Assembly (NCBI GenBank): GCA_002429315.1
Contig: DIZC01000069.1
Span: 812 to 8,376 of the forward strand
Source: Alphaproteobacteria bacterium UBA6038
Lineage (GTDB): Bacteria; Pseudomonadota; Alphaproteobacteria; Micropepsales; Micropepsaceae
Direction: 5' to 3'
Length of the DNA stretch: 7,565 bases
The notes under the pieces are model-generated. The model was not told where the DNA came from, did no database searches, and worked only from the letters and a program-made list of their open reading frames with translations. A program made the translations under genes and the position numbers. This document shows positions 1-5,510 of the stretch, piece by piece; position 1 is the first letter of the stretch, and the number at the start of each line of letters is the position of its first letter.

Positions 1-566
1 ATCTTCAGCTCCGGCTCGTCCATCCCGCCATAAAGGTGATTGAGGAACATCTCTTTCGTCAGCGTGGTGCCCTTGCGCAGGCTGAGCAGCTCCAGCATCT
101 GGTATTCCTTGCCGGTCAGATGCACGCGGCTGCTGTCGACCTCGACGGTCTTGGCGTCGAGATTCACGGTCAGCTTGCCGGTGGTGATGACCGACTGGGA
201 ATGGCCCTTTGAGCGGCGCACCACCGCCTGGATGCGCGCCACCAGCTCGTCCTTGTGGAACGGCTTGGTCATGTAGTCGTCGGCACCGAAGCCCAGCGCC
301 TTCACCTTCGCTTCGACGATGGCGTTGCCGGACAGGATCATCACCGGGGTGGCCACCTTGGCGAGGCGGAGCGACTTCAGCACTTCGAAGCCGCTCATGT
401 CGGGCAGCTGCAGGTCCAGCACGACGATGTCGTAGTCGTAGAGCTTGCCGAGATCGATGCCCTCTTCGCCGAGATCGGTGGTGTAGACGTTGAAGCCCTC
501 GGAGCGAAGCATCAGCTCGATCGAGCGCGCCATGGCGCTGTCGTCTTCGATCAAAAGCACGCGCAT
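1..566 (-). CDS. ctrA: Cell-cycle response regulator CtrA (3' end outside window)
   Basis: Translating the minus strand from the ATG at 566 gives 188 residues before the edge cuts codon 189. The protein begins MRVLLIEDDSAMARSIELML and reads as an OmpR-type response regulator. The receiver domain covers about residues 1-118, with the acidic pocket E7/D8/D9, phospho-acceptor D51 (in VVLDLQLPD), S79 and the conserved K101 (in MTKPF). The DNA-binding winged helix starts near residue 125. The stretches HLTGKEYQMLELLSLRKGTT and KEMFLNHLYGGMDEPELK match remembered Caulobacter CtrA almost residue for residue, so the name is secure. CtrA is the phosphorylated master regulator of cell-cycle, division and flagellar genes in Alphaproteobacteria and binds TTAA-N7-TTAA-type sites. 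About 45 C-terminal residues of the usual ~231-240 lie outside the window. A ribosome binding site AGAGGGG sits 8 nt before the ATG. The gene is divergent from fliI/fliJ, whose promoters CtrA commonly controls. Confidence 0.96.
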   Translation of the reverse strand, partial: MRVLLIEDDSAMARSIELMLRSEGFNVYTTDLGEEGIDLGKLYDYDIVVLDLQLPDMSGFEVLKSLRLAKVATPVMILSGNAIVEAKVKALGFGADDYMTKPFHKDELVARIQAVVRRSKGHSQSVITTGKLTVNLDAKTVEVDSSRVHLTGKEYQMLELLSLRKGTTLTKEMFLNHLYGGMDEPELK

Positions 567-635
567 CTTAAAGACCCCTCTTCGCCCCGCGAACCGCCTT
601 GGGCGTGGTTAACGGATGACGAGACGGTAAAGGAG

Positions 636-661
636 AATGGTTAACATCCGCTTTAACCATT
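636..661. promoter_or_regulatory. Perfect inverted repeat with CtrA-like half-sites upstream of ctrA
   Basis: AATGGTTAA (636-644) and TTAACCATT (653-661) are perfect 9-bp inverted arms around the 8-nt spacer CATCCGCT. Each arm contains TTAACCAT, the extended half-site often seen in alphaproteobacterial CtrA targets. Spacing between the two TTAA cores is 8 nt, one more than the classic N7, so it is an off-consensus CtrA site or a palindromic variant. It lies 70-95 nt upstream of the ctrA start codon, a position suited to autoregulation. Confidence 0.55.
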
Positions 662-676
662 TGGCTCCGCTTCAGC

Positions 677-697
677 GCCTAGTCAGGGGAGCTAGGC
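677..697. repeat. 6-bp perfect inverted repeat
   Basis: GCCTAG (677-682) and CTAGGC (692-697) flank a 9-nt spacer. No T-run follows on either strand, so it does not look like an intrinsic terminator. It may be an operator or a leader hairpin in the ctrA 5' region. Confidence 0.35.
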
Positions 698-706
698 ATT
701 TCCCTG

Positions 707-724
707 CCGGCCGGCCCCGGCCGG
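707..724. repeat. GC-only double palindrome CCGGCCGG-CC-CCGGCCGG
   Basis: The 8-bp palindrome CCGGCCGG occurs twice (707-714, 717-724) separated by CC. The copies can pair with each other as a very stable hairpin, or each can self-pair. No T-run follows. It sits in the middle of the divergent region and could affect transcript structure or mark the boundary between the two promoters. Confidence 0.4.
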
Positions 725-735
725 ATCATCCCCTT

Positions 736-740
736 GATTC
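736..740. promoter_or_regulatory. GANTC (CcrM-type) methylation site
   Basis: GATTC at 736-740 is a target of the cell-cycle methyltransferase CcrM of Alphaproteobacteria. In Caulobacter a GANTC in a ctrA promoter couples transcription to replication. The site here is about 170 nt upstream of ctrA, so the analogy is plausible, but a GANTC is expected by chance every few hundred bases. Confidence 0.4.
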
Positions 741-751
741 GGCGTGTTAAG

Positions 752-766
752 TTTACCGCCACTTAA
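752..766. promoter_or_regulatory. CtrA-like box TTTA-N7-TTAA upstream of fliI
   Basis: TTTA (752-755), seven bases, then TTAA (763-766). This is one mismatch from the TTAA-N7-TTAA consensus; the other strand reads TTAA-N7-TAAAC. It lies about 50 nt upstream of the proposed fliI start and adjoins a further TTAA at 747-750. CtrA control of early flagellar genes is well established in this class, so a CtrA-dependent fliI/fliJ promoter is likely. I did not find a well-spaced -10 box. Confidence 0.5.
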
Positions 767-785
767 ATCCTTCAGGGCAATATGG

Positions 786-800
786 CGGTTCAAAGAACCG
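786..800. repeat. 6-bp hairpin just before the fliI start
   Basis: CGGTTC (786-791) and GAACCG (795-800) pair perfectly around an AAA loop. The hairpin ends 15 nt before the proposed TTG start and lies within the expected fliI leader, where it could modulate initiation. It could equally be a short operator. Confidence 0.35.
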
Positions 801-815
801 TGGGGCGATTGAGTT

Positions 816-1103
816 TTGCGCGCACTCCCAGGAGACATCGAAGACGTCCAGGCGCTCAGGCGCTTCGGCCGGCTGGCCCGGATCGAGGGCCTTCCGGGCG
901 ACGTCACCGGCGTGGCCGGGGCGGCCAGCCTCGGCGGCTTGGTGCGGCTAACCTCCTCGCACGGCATACAGATTTCCCGCGAAGCGGCCGGCTTCCGGGA
1001 CGGCCGCGCGTTCCTCGCCCAAAAGAAGGGGGAGCGCGCCACATTGGCGCAAGGATATTCCGCGCTGGATGACATTGTCGGCGGGAAAGGCAAGGCGCCA
1101 TGA
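816..1103 (+). pseudogene. fliI: Internally deleted FliI: N- and C-terminal ends fused in frame, ATPase core missing
   Basis: This frame encodes 95 residues; full FliI has about 440. Residues 1-65 fit the FliI N-terminal beta-barrel region: RRFGRLARIEGL matches the GRV-x-x-V-x-GL strand, and AAGFRDGRA (57-65) matches the conserved E-V-V-GFRDGRA segment. Residues 66-90, FLAQKKGERATLAQGYSALD and following, match instead the extreme C-terminus of FliI/YscN ATPases (pattern FLxQxxxE...Y-x-x-L-x-x-I). The usual MPFG continuation, Walker A, Walker B and everything between are absent. The join is near bases 1005-1013. The TGA stop overlaps the fliJ ATG as ATGA, the normal fliI-fliJ coupling. The proposed start is TTG at 816 because a TGA closes the frame at 810-812; the Shine-Dalgarno match (TGGGG) is weak. 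It cannot hydrolyse ATP. It may be a decayed gene, a retained coupling peptide, or an assembly deletion. Confidence 0.72.
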
Positions 1104-1528
1104 AACGCCGTGACACGCTGCTGCGCCTGAAGCGCTTCAAGGTCGAGGATCTGAAGCGCCGCATGGCGACCATTGACGCCATGCACAGCGATCTCGAGCG
1201 CAAACTCGCCGATCTGGAGGACAGCGTGGCGCGCGAGCGCCAGCGCGCCAACGATTCCGATATCGGCCGCCTTGCCTTCCCATCCTTCCTGCGCTCGATC
1301 GACAGCCGCCGCGAGAACATTCGCGAAAGCCTGAAGGACATCGAGCGCGAACGCGCACAATGCCAGGCGGAACTCACCGCCGCCTACCAAGACCTGAAGA
1401 GCCTCGAACTTGCGACCGAACAGGAGATGAAGCGCACTGCGGAAGCCGAAGCGCGCCGTTCGCAATCCCGTATGGACGAGATCGCCATCGTCCGCCACCT
1501 GCGCAAACACGCCATTCGCGGGGTTTGA
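1100..1528 (+). CDS. fliJ: Flagellar export protein FliJ
   Basis: The product is 142 residues, the usual size for FliJ. It begins MKRRDTLLRLKRFKVEDLKR and is almost entirely charged, heptad-rich alpha-helix (for example DLERKLADLEDSVARERQRA near residues 31-50), consistent with the two-stranded antiparallel coiled coil of FliJ. It has no membrane segment. The motif R-x-x-LRLKRF at the N-terminus and the region FPSFLRSIDSRRENIRESL fit alphaproteobacterial FliJ proteins. FliJ is the cytoplasmic stalk of the flagellar type III export apparatus; it sits inside the FliI hexamer and contacts FlhA. The ATG overlaps the stop of the upstream fliI remnant by ATGA, so translation is probably coupled. 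It converges on the GloVer operon with only 9 nt between stop codons and no visible terminator. The gene looks intact although its partner fliI here is not. Confidence 0.85.
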   Translation: MKRRDTLLRLKRFKVEDLKRRMATIDAMHSDLERKLADLEDSVARERQRANDSDIGRLAFPSFLRSIDSRRENIRESLKDIERERAQCQAELTAAYQDLKSLELATEQEMKRTAEAEARRSQSRMDEIAIVRHLRKHAIRGV

Positions 1529-1537
1529 CGCCGTCTC

Positions 1538-2839
1538 TCAGTATTCCAGCTCGAACACCGTGCCGCCGCCGTTGGCGCCGCCGTACTCTGTCGTGCCGTA
1601 AAGATTTCCCGCTGCATCCACGATCAGGCCGCCGAGCGGCTCGTCGCCATCGGTGCAATTCGCCTGGCTGCAGAATGTGTAGAGCACCCGTTCCGTGCCG
1701 CCGCTGAATTCGTACACGACGCCATTGTCGCCGTTTCCGCCAAACAGCGTTGTCCCAAAGAGATGCCCGGCGCCGTCCTCGATCACGCCGGCCTGAGGGT
1801 TGGCGCCGTCGGCGCAATTGACTCTCGAGCAGAAACTGTGAAGGACCTGCTCGTCGCTGCCGACGATGACGAAGAGGACCCCTCTGTCTTGCGCGCCGCC
1901 TCGGTTGGTGGCGCCGAAAATGTGGCCCTCGTTGTCCAATAGAACAGGTGCAGACGGCTCTTCGCCGTCGGCACAGCCGCTGACCGGGCAGAAGGAATAG
2001 GTAACGGATTCGTTCATGCCCGTGATGCTGTACACGACGCCCCCGCCTTTGCCCCCGTCAGCCGTCGTGCCGAAGAGCCGTCCAGCGCTATCTATGACCG
2101 GGGCAGCGGACGGATCGTCGCCGTCGGCGCAGTTCGGCAATGAGCAGAAACTGAAGAGCACGGTTTCCTTCCATCTCCGGTTCTGCGGCTCGATCTTGAA
2201 GGCGACGCCACGGGTGTTGGCTCCGCCCCGGTCTGCAGTGCCAAAGAGCGGCGAGACTCCGTCGTATGGCTGTCCCGAAGCCGCACCGGCATAGGTCAGG
2301 CCGCTATCGAGCTCGCGGCCATCCTGGCATTGGGGGTAGTTCGGCCCGCAGAAGGCGTAAAGCTGTTTGTATTTCCAATTTCTGTCCTTCCGCAGCAATT
2401 CGAACACCACGCCGGCATCGTTATCGTACGGGCCGCCCAGCTGCGCCGTGCCGTAGAGATTTCCGGAGGTGTCAACAATCAGGTTGGCGGTCGGATAATC
2501 GCCATCGGCGCAATTTGCCTGCGCGCAGAAGCTGTAGAGCGTCTTGTGCTTCCACCTTTTCCCGTTCGGCAGGAGTTCGAAGACAGTTCCTGCCTGGGAT
2601 TGACCGCTTGCCCCATAGTAGGTCGCTGTTCCGTACAGGTTGCCCGTCGGGTCCATCAGCAGTCCCGCCCGAGGATACTCTCCGTCGGCGCAATTGGCCT
2701 CGGCGCAGAACGAATAAAGTGTGCGGAATTTGTATGTGTGAGCGGATGCGCTGCTCCACGGCGCCAGGGCCCCCGCTATCGCCAGCAATGCGGCCAGCAG
2801 CGATTTGTGCGCGATGTTCCAATCCAGCTTTTTCGGCAC
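1538..2839 (-). CDS. Exported seven-repeat GloVer protein A (last gene of operon)
   Basis: The GTG start at 2839 is chosen because AGAGGA lies 5 nt upstream and a Sec signal peptide follows directly: KSLLAALLAIAGALAPWSSASA, with an A-x-A cleavage site before HTYKF. The 433-residue product contains seven repeats of about 50-65 residues with the pattern (L/V)-x-(S/A)FC-x4-C-x-DG-x-x-P...D-x-x-GNLYGTT-x-x-GG...G-(T/V)-V-(F/Y)-E. This is the Gloeo_Verruco (GloVer, TIGR03803) repeat. The mature protein has 14 cysteines, exactly one pair per repeat (C-x4-C, or C-x6-C in repeat 3), suggesting one disulfide per blade of a seven-bladed propeller. It ends at the last repeat (VFELEY) with no PEP-CTERM or membrane anchor. 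Its 5' end resembles gene B, its body gene C. The biochemical role of the family is not known to me; secretion and binding are inference. Confidence 0.88.
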   Translation of the reverse strand: MPKKLDWNIAHKSLLAALLAIAGALAPWSSASAHTYKFRTLYSFCAEANCADGEYPRAGLLMDPTGNLYGTATYYGASGQSQAGTVFELLPNGKRWKHKTLYSFCAQANCADGDYPTANLIVDTSGNLYGTAQLGGPYDNDAGVVFELLRKDRNWKYKQLYAFCGPNYPQCQDGRELDSGLTYAGAASGQPYDGVSPLFGTADRGGANTRGVAFKIEPQNRRWKETVLFSFCSLPNCADGDDPSAAPVIDSAGRLFGTTADGGKGGGVVYSITGMNESVTYSFCPVSGCADGEEPSAPVLLDNEGHIFGATNRGGAQDRGVLFVIVGSDEQVLHSFCSRVNCADGANPQAGVIEDGAGHLFGTTLFGGNGDNGVVYEFSGGTERVLYTFCSQANCTDGDEPLGGLIVDAAGNLYGTTEYGGANGGGTVFELEY

Positions 2840-2856
2840 GATATCCTCTTCGATCA
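2694..2856 (-). repeat. Copy 1 of duplicated gene junction and 5' end (gene B stop / gene A start)
   Basis: This segment matches 4016-4178 at a constant offset of 1322 bp. It spans the 3' end of the upstream gene, its TGA, a 14-nt gap with the ribosome binding site, the GTG start and the signal-peptide region. A 26-bp run is identical (2724-2749 against 4046-4071), and most other positions agree. It shows that the A and B starts derive from one duplicated unit. Confidence 0.8.
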
Positions 2857-4161
2857 GTATTTCAGCTCGAACACCGTGCCGCCGCCGTGGGCGCCGCCGG
2901 CCTGCGTGGTGCCGTAGAGATTGCCCGCGGTATCCATGATCAGTCCACCGGACGGCGTGCTGCCATCGGTGCAGTTCGCCTCGCTGCAGAACGTGTGAAG
3001 CACCCGCTCCGTGCCGCTGCCGAATTCGTAGACGACGCCGTCAGGGTCTCCCTGTGCCGTCGTACCAAAGATGTTTCCCGAACTGTCCTCAATCACGCCG
3101 GACGAGGGGTTATCGCCGTGTGCACAATTCCCACCCCTTGGGCAGAAGGTATAGAGCACTTGCTCAAGGCCACCGCTGACCGCGAACAGGGTGCCGAAGC
3201 CATTCGCGATATCCGAGCCGCCGAGCGGCGTTGTGCCGACGATGTGCCCGGAGTGGTCCAGATAGACCGGCGATCTCGGAAATGCGCCGTCAAGACAATT
3301 ATCAGTGTCGGAGCAAAATTCGTATTCCACGGATTCTTGCCTGCCGCTGATCGAATACACGACGCCTCCTCCCCTATGGTTCCCTCCCGAAGACGTCGTG
3401 CCCCATAGGCGTCCGGCGCTGTCCAGGACCGGAGCATTCGGTGAGGCGCCGTCGGCGCAATCGGTCGCCGAGCAGAAATTGTACACGACCGTCTGCCTCC
3501 ACCGTCTGTTCTGCGGCTCGAGTCTGAAGGCGACGCCGGCAGGTGCAACAGCGCCGCTACCACCGCCCCCAGTCGTGCCGAACAGAGCGGAGGTTCCGTC
3601 ATAGGGCGATCCGGCCGCTGCGCCGACGTACGTGAGACCTGAAGAGGGCGTGCTGCCGTCCAGGCATGGTTGCTGCGCGCAGAAGGCGTAGAGCTGCTTG
3701 AACTTCCACTTATTCCCGTTCCAGAGCAGTTCGAACGCCGTGCCGGCATCGTTTCCGTATGGTCCACCGCGCTGCGTCGTCCCGTAGAGATGGCCCGATG
3801 TGTCGACGATCAGGCTGGTGGCCGGAGCATTGCCGTCGGCGCAGTTGGTCTGAGAGCAGAAGCTGTAGAGAGACTTGTGCTTCCACCTTTTCCCGATCGG
3901 CTGGAGCACGAAAACCGTCCCGCCGTTTTGACCGCCGCCGCCGATCGTCGTTCCGTACAGGTTACCCGCCTGATCCATCATCAATCCCGCCAGCGGCTCT
4001 GCTCCGTCGGTGCAACTCGCCTCGGCGCAGAAAGAATAGAGCGTCCGGAATTTGTATGTGTGAGCGGATGCCCCGCTCCACGGCGTGACGGCACACGCCA
4101 TCGCCAGCAACGCGGCCAGCAGCGATTTGGGCGCGATGTTCCAACCTAGCTTGGTCTGCAC
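2854..4161 (-). CDS. Exported seven-repeat GloVer protein B (middle gene of operon)
   Basis: The start is GTG at 4161, preceded by GGAGAGGG; a longer reading of the frame would run out of frame into gene C and has no signal peptide. The 435-residue product starts MQTKLGWNIAPKSLLAALLA and has a Sec signal peptide with the site GASA before HTYKF. Seven GloVer repeats follow. Mature cysteines number 14, one pair per repeat, with spacings C-x4-C and, in repeats 5 and 6, C-x5-C. Repeat 3 carries a longer insertion (GAAAGSPYDGTSALFGTT) shared in position with A and C. Repeat 6 is shortened (GTTAQGDPDGVVYEF). It ends VFELKY with no anchor. Outside the first ~60 residues B is the most divergent of the three. 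Stop and next start are 14 nt apart, so it is co-transcribed with A and C. Likely periplasmic or secreted; function unknown. Confidence 0.88.
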   Translation of the reverse strand: MQTKLGWNIAPKSLLAALLAMACAVTPWSGASAHTYKFRTLYSFCAEASCTDGAEPLAGLMMDQAGNLYGTTIGGGGQNGGTVFVLQPIGKRWKHKSLYSFCSQTNCADGNAPATSLIVDTSGHLYGTTQRGGPYGNDAGTAFELLWNGNKWKFKQLYAFCAQQPCLDGSTPSSGLTYVGAAAGSPYDGTSALFGTTGGGGSGAVAPAGVAFRLEPQNRRWRQTVVYNFCSATDCADGASPNAPVLDSAGRLWGTTSSGGNHRGGGVVYSISGRQESVEYEFCSDTDNCLDGAFPRSPVYLDHSGHIVGTTPLGGSDIANGFGTLFAVSGGLEQVLYTFCPRGGNCAHGDNPSSGVIEDSSGNIFGTTAQGDPDGVVYEFGSGTERVLHTFCSEANCTDGSTPSGGLIMDTAGNLYGTTQAGGAHGGGTVFELKY

Positions 4162-4178
4162 GATACCCTCTCCGATCA
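4016..4178 (-). repeat. Copy 2 of duplicated gene junction and 5' end (gene C stop / gene B start)
   Basis: This is the partner of 2694-2856 at offset 1322 bp. It includes the 14-nt gap between gene C and gene B, which differs from the B/A gap at only two positions (TCGGAGAGGGTATC against TCGAAGAGGATATC). Confidence 0.8.
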
Positions 4179-5510
4179 GTATTGCAGCTCGAACACCGTG
4201 CCGCCGCCGTTGGCGCCGCCATATTCCGTCGTGCCGTAGATATTTCCCGCCGCATCCATGACCAGGCCGCCATACGGATTGCTGCCATCGGGACAACCGG
4301 CCTCGGTGCAGAATGTGTGGAGCACGCGCTCCGTGCCTCCACTGAATTCGTAGACGACGCCATGGTCGTTGTTTCCGCCGTATAACGTCGCGCCAAACAG
4401 ATTCCCGGAAGCGTCCGCGATCACGCCGGCCTGAGGATACACGCCGTCAGCGCAATTGGCTTCCGAGCAGAAGCTGTGAAGAACCTGCTCGCTGCTGCCG
4501 CTAATGACGAAGAGCACGCCTGAGCGGGGATTACCTGCACCGCCTTCGAGGGCCGCGCCGAAGATGTGACCTTCATTGTCCAGCACCACCGGTGCGGTCG
4601 GCTCGGCGCCATCGGCACAGCCGCTGGCTGGGCAAAAGGCATAGGTGACGGACTCGTTCATGCCGGTGATGCTGTAGACGGTGCCGCCCAAGCCGCCGCT
4701 GGTGCCGCCGCCTATTGTGGTCGTACCGAAGAGCCGGCCGGCGCTATCCATGACCGGAGTGTCATACGGTTGGCCTCCGTCGGTGCAGCTCGGCGACGAG
4801 CAGAAACTGTAGAGCACGGTTTCCCTCCATCTCCGATTTTGCGGATCGAGCCTGAAGGCGACGCCATTGCCTTGTCCGGCTCCGCCAAGGACCGTATTGC
4901 CAAAGAGCGGCGAGACTCCGTCGTATGGCTGTCCCGACGCCGCGCCGGCGTAGGTCAGGCCGCCACGGAGAAACGTGCCATCCTCGCATTGGGGATAGTT
5001 CGGCCCGCAGAAGGCGTAAAGCTGCTTGTATTTCCACTTCCTGTCCGTCGGCAGCAATTCGAACACCACGCCGGCATCGTTATCGTAGGGGCCGCCCTCC
5101 AGCGTCGTTCCGTAGAGCGTTCCGGATGCGTCGATGATCAGATTGCCGGTTGGATTATCGCCATCGGCGCAATTGGCCTGTGAGCAGAAGCTGTAGAGGG
5201 TCCTGTGCTTCCATCTCTTTCCGTTCGGGATGAGCTCGAAGACCGTCCCCGCCTGGGATTGACCGCTTGCCCCATAGGTGACCGTGGTTCCATACAGGTT
5301 GCCCTGCTGATCCATCAGCAGGGTCGCCTCCGGGAACTCCCCATCCGCGCAACCGGCCTGGGGGCAAAACGCATAGAGCGTGTGGAAACTGTATTTATGC
5401 GCCGACGCGCCGCTCCACGGTGCAATGCTGCAGGTGAATGCAAGCAGCGCAGCCAATGCAGACGTCTTTACTGCAAAACAGGGGCCAGACGGCCGGCTTT
5501 CGATTGTCAT
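4176..5510 (-). CDS. Exported seven-repeat GloVer protein C (first gene of operon)
   Basis: The ATG at 5510 is chosen over upstream starts because GAAGGGGAACGG precedes it and a plausible signal peptide follows: a basic start (MTIESRP...K), the hydrophobic run ALAALLAFTCSIAPW, then GASA before HKYSF. The product has 444 residues with seven GloVer repeats and 14 mature cysteines, one pair per repeat. Repeat 3 has the C-x6-C form and an inserted loop (GAASGQPYDGVSPLFG) nearly identical to gene A. Repeats 1-3 end in a basic-aromatic connector (KRWKH, RKWKY, RRWRE); repeats 4-6 end in a short acidic one (MNES, SSEQ, GTER). The protein ends VFELQY. The signal peptide is unlike those of A and B, while the body is closer to A. 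As the promoter-proximal gene it is divergent from the membrane-bound regulator and is the most likely direct target of it. Confidence 0.88.
   Translation of the reverse strand: MTIESRPSGPCFAVKTSALAALLAFTCSIAPWSGASAHKYSFHTLYAFCPQAGCADGEFPEATLLMDQQGNLYGTTVTYGASGQSQAGTVFELIPNGKRWKHRTLYSFCSQANCADGDNPTGNLIIDASGTLYGTTLEGGPYDNDAGVVFELLPTDRKWKYKQLYAFCGPNYPQCEDGTFLRGGLTYAGAASGQPYDGVSPLFGNTVLGGAGQGNGVAFRLDPQNRRWRETVLYSFCSSPSCTDGGQPYDTPVMDSAGRLFGTTTIGGGTSGGLGGTVYSITGMNESVTYAFCPASGCADGAEPTAPVVLDNEGHIFGAALEGGAGNPRSGVLFVISGSSEQVLHSFCSEANCADGVYPQAGVIADASGNLFGATLYGGNNDHGVVYEFSGGTERVLHTFCTEAGCPDGSNPYGGLVMDAAGNIYGTTEYGGANGGGTVFELQY

Larger units (their letters stand above)
567..815. promoter_or_regulatory. 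Divergent control region between ctrA and fliI
   Basis: This 249-bp gap holds no convincing gene and must carry the promoters of ctrA (leftward) and fliI/fliJ (rightward). It contains several TTAA elements typical of CtrA sites (609-612, 641-644, 653-656, 747-750, 763-766), one GANTC methylation site (736-740) and three perfect inverted repeats (677-697, 707-724, 786-800). I could not assign confident -35/-10 boxes. The clustering of TTAA in otherwise very GC-rich DNA supports CtrA autoregulation and CtrA control of the flagellar genes; this is inference from motif content. Confidence 0.7.

Noticed and set aside
209..644. Plus-strand open frames over the start of the window
   Set aside because: They are antisense to ctrA, whose protein sequence is unmistakable; their composition is that of a GC-rich shadow frame.
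782..1072. ATG-started plus-strand frame overlapping mini-fliI
   Set aside because: The product is Arg/Pro/Gly-rich shadow sequence. The FliI-like residues lie in the other frame, which also gives the ATGA overlap with fliJ.
692..1510. 272-codon minus-strand open frame across fliI/fliJ
   Set aside because: It is antisense to the recognisable FliI ends and FliJ, crosses the divergent control region, and shows no family features.
1529..1537. Bidirectional terminator between fliJ and gene A
   Set aside because: Only 9 nt separate the convergent stops and no stem with T-run is visible there.
2266..3408. 380-codon plus-strand open frame
   Set aside because: It is antisense to genes A and B and spans their junction; it is very Arg-rich with no recognisable domain.
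4162..4296. Upstream extension of gene B to 4296
   Set aside because: It would overlap the end of gene C out of frame and place an Arg-rich segment before the signal peptide. The GTG at 4161 has a good ribosome binding site and mirrors gene A.
4080..5480. Lipoprotein signals at cysteines in the signal peptides of B (LAMAC) and C (LAFTC)
   Set aside because: Neither has the lipobox residue pattern (Leu at -3), and both are followed by a good signal peptidase I site (GASA).
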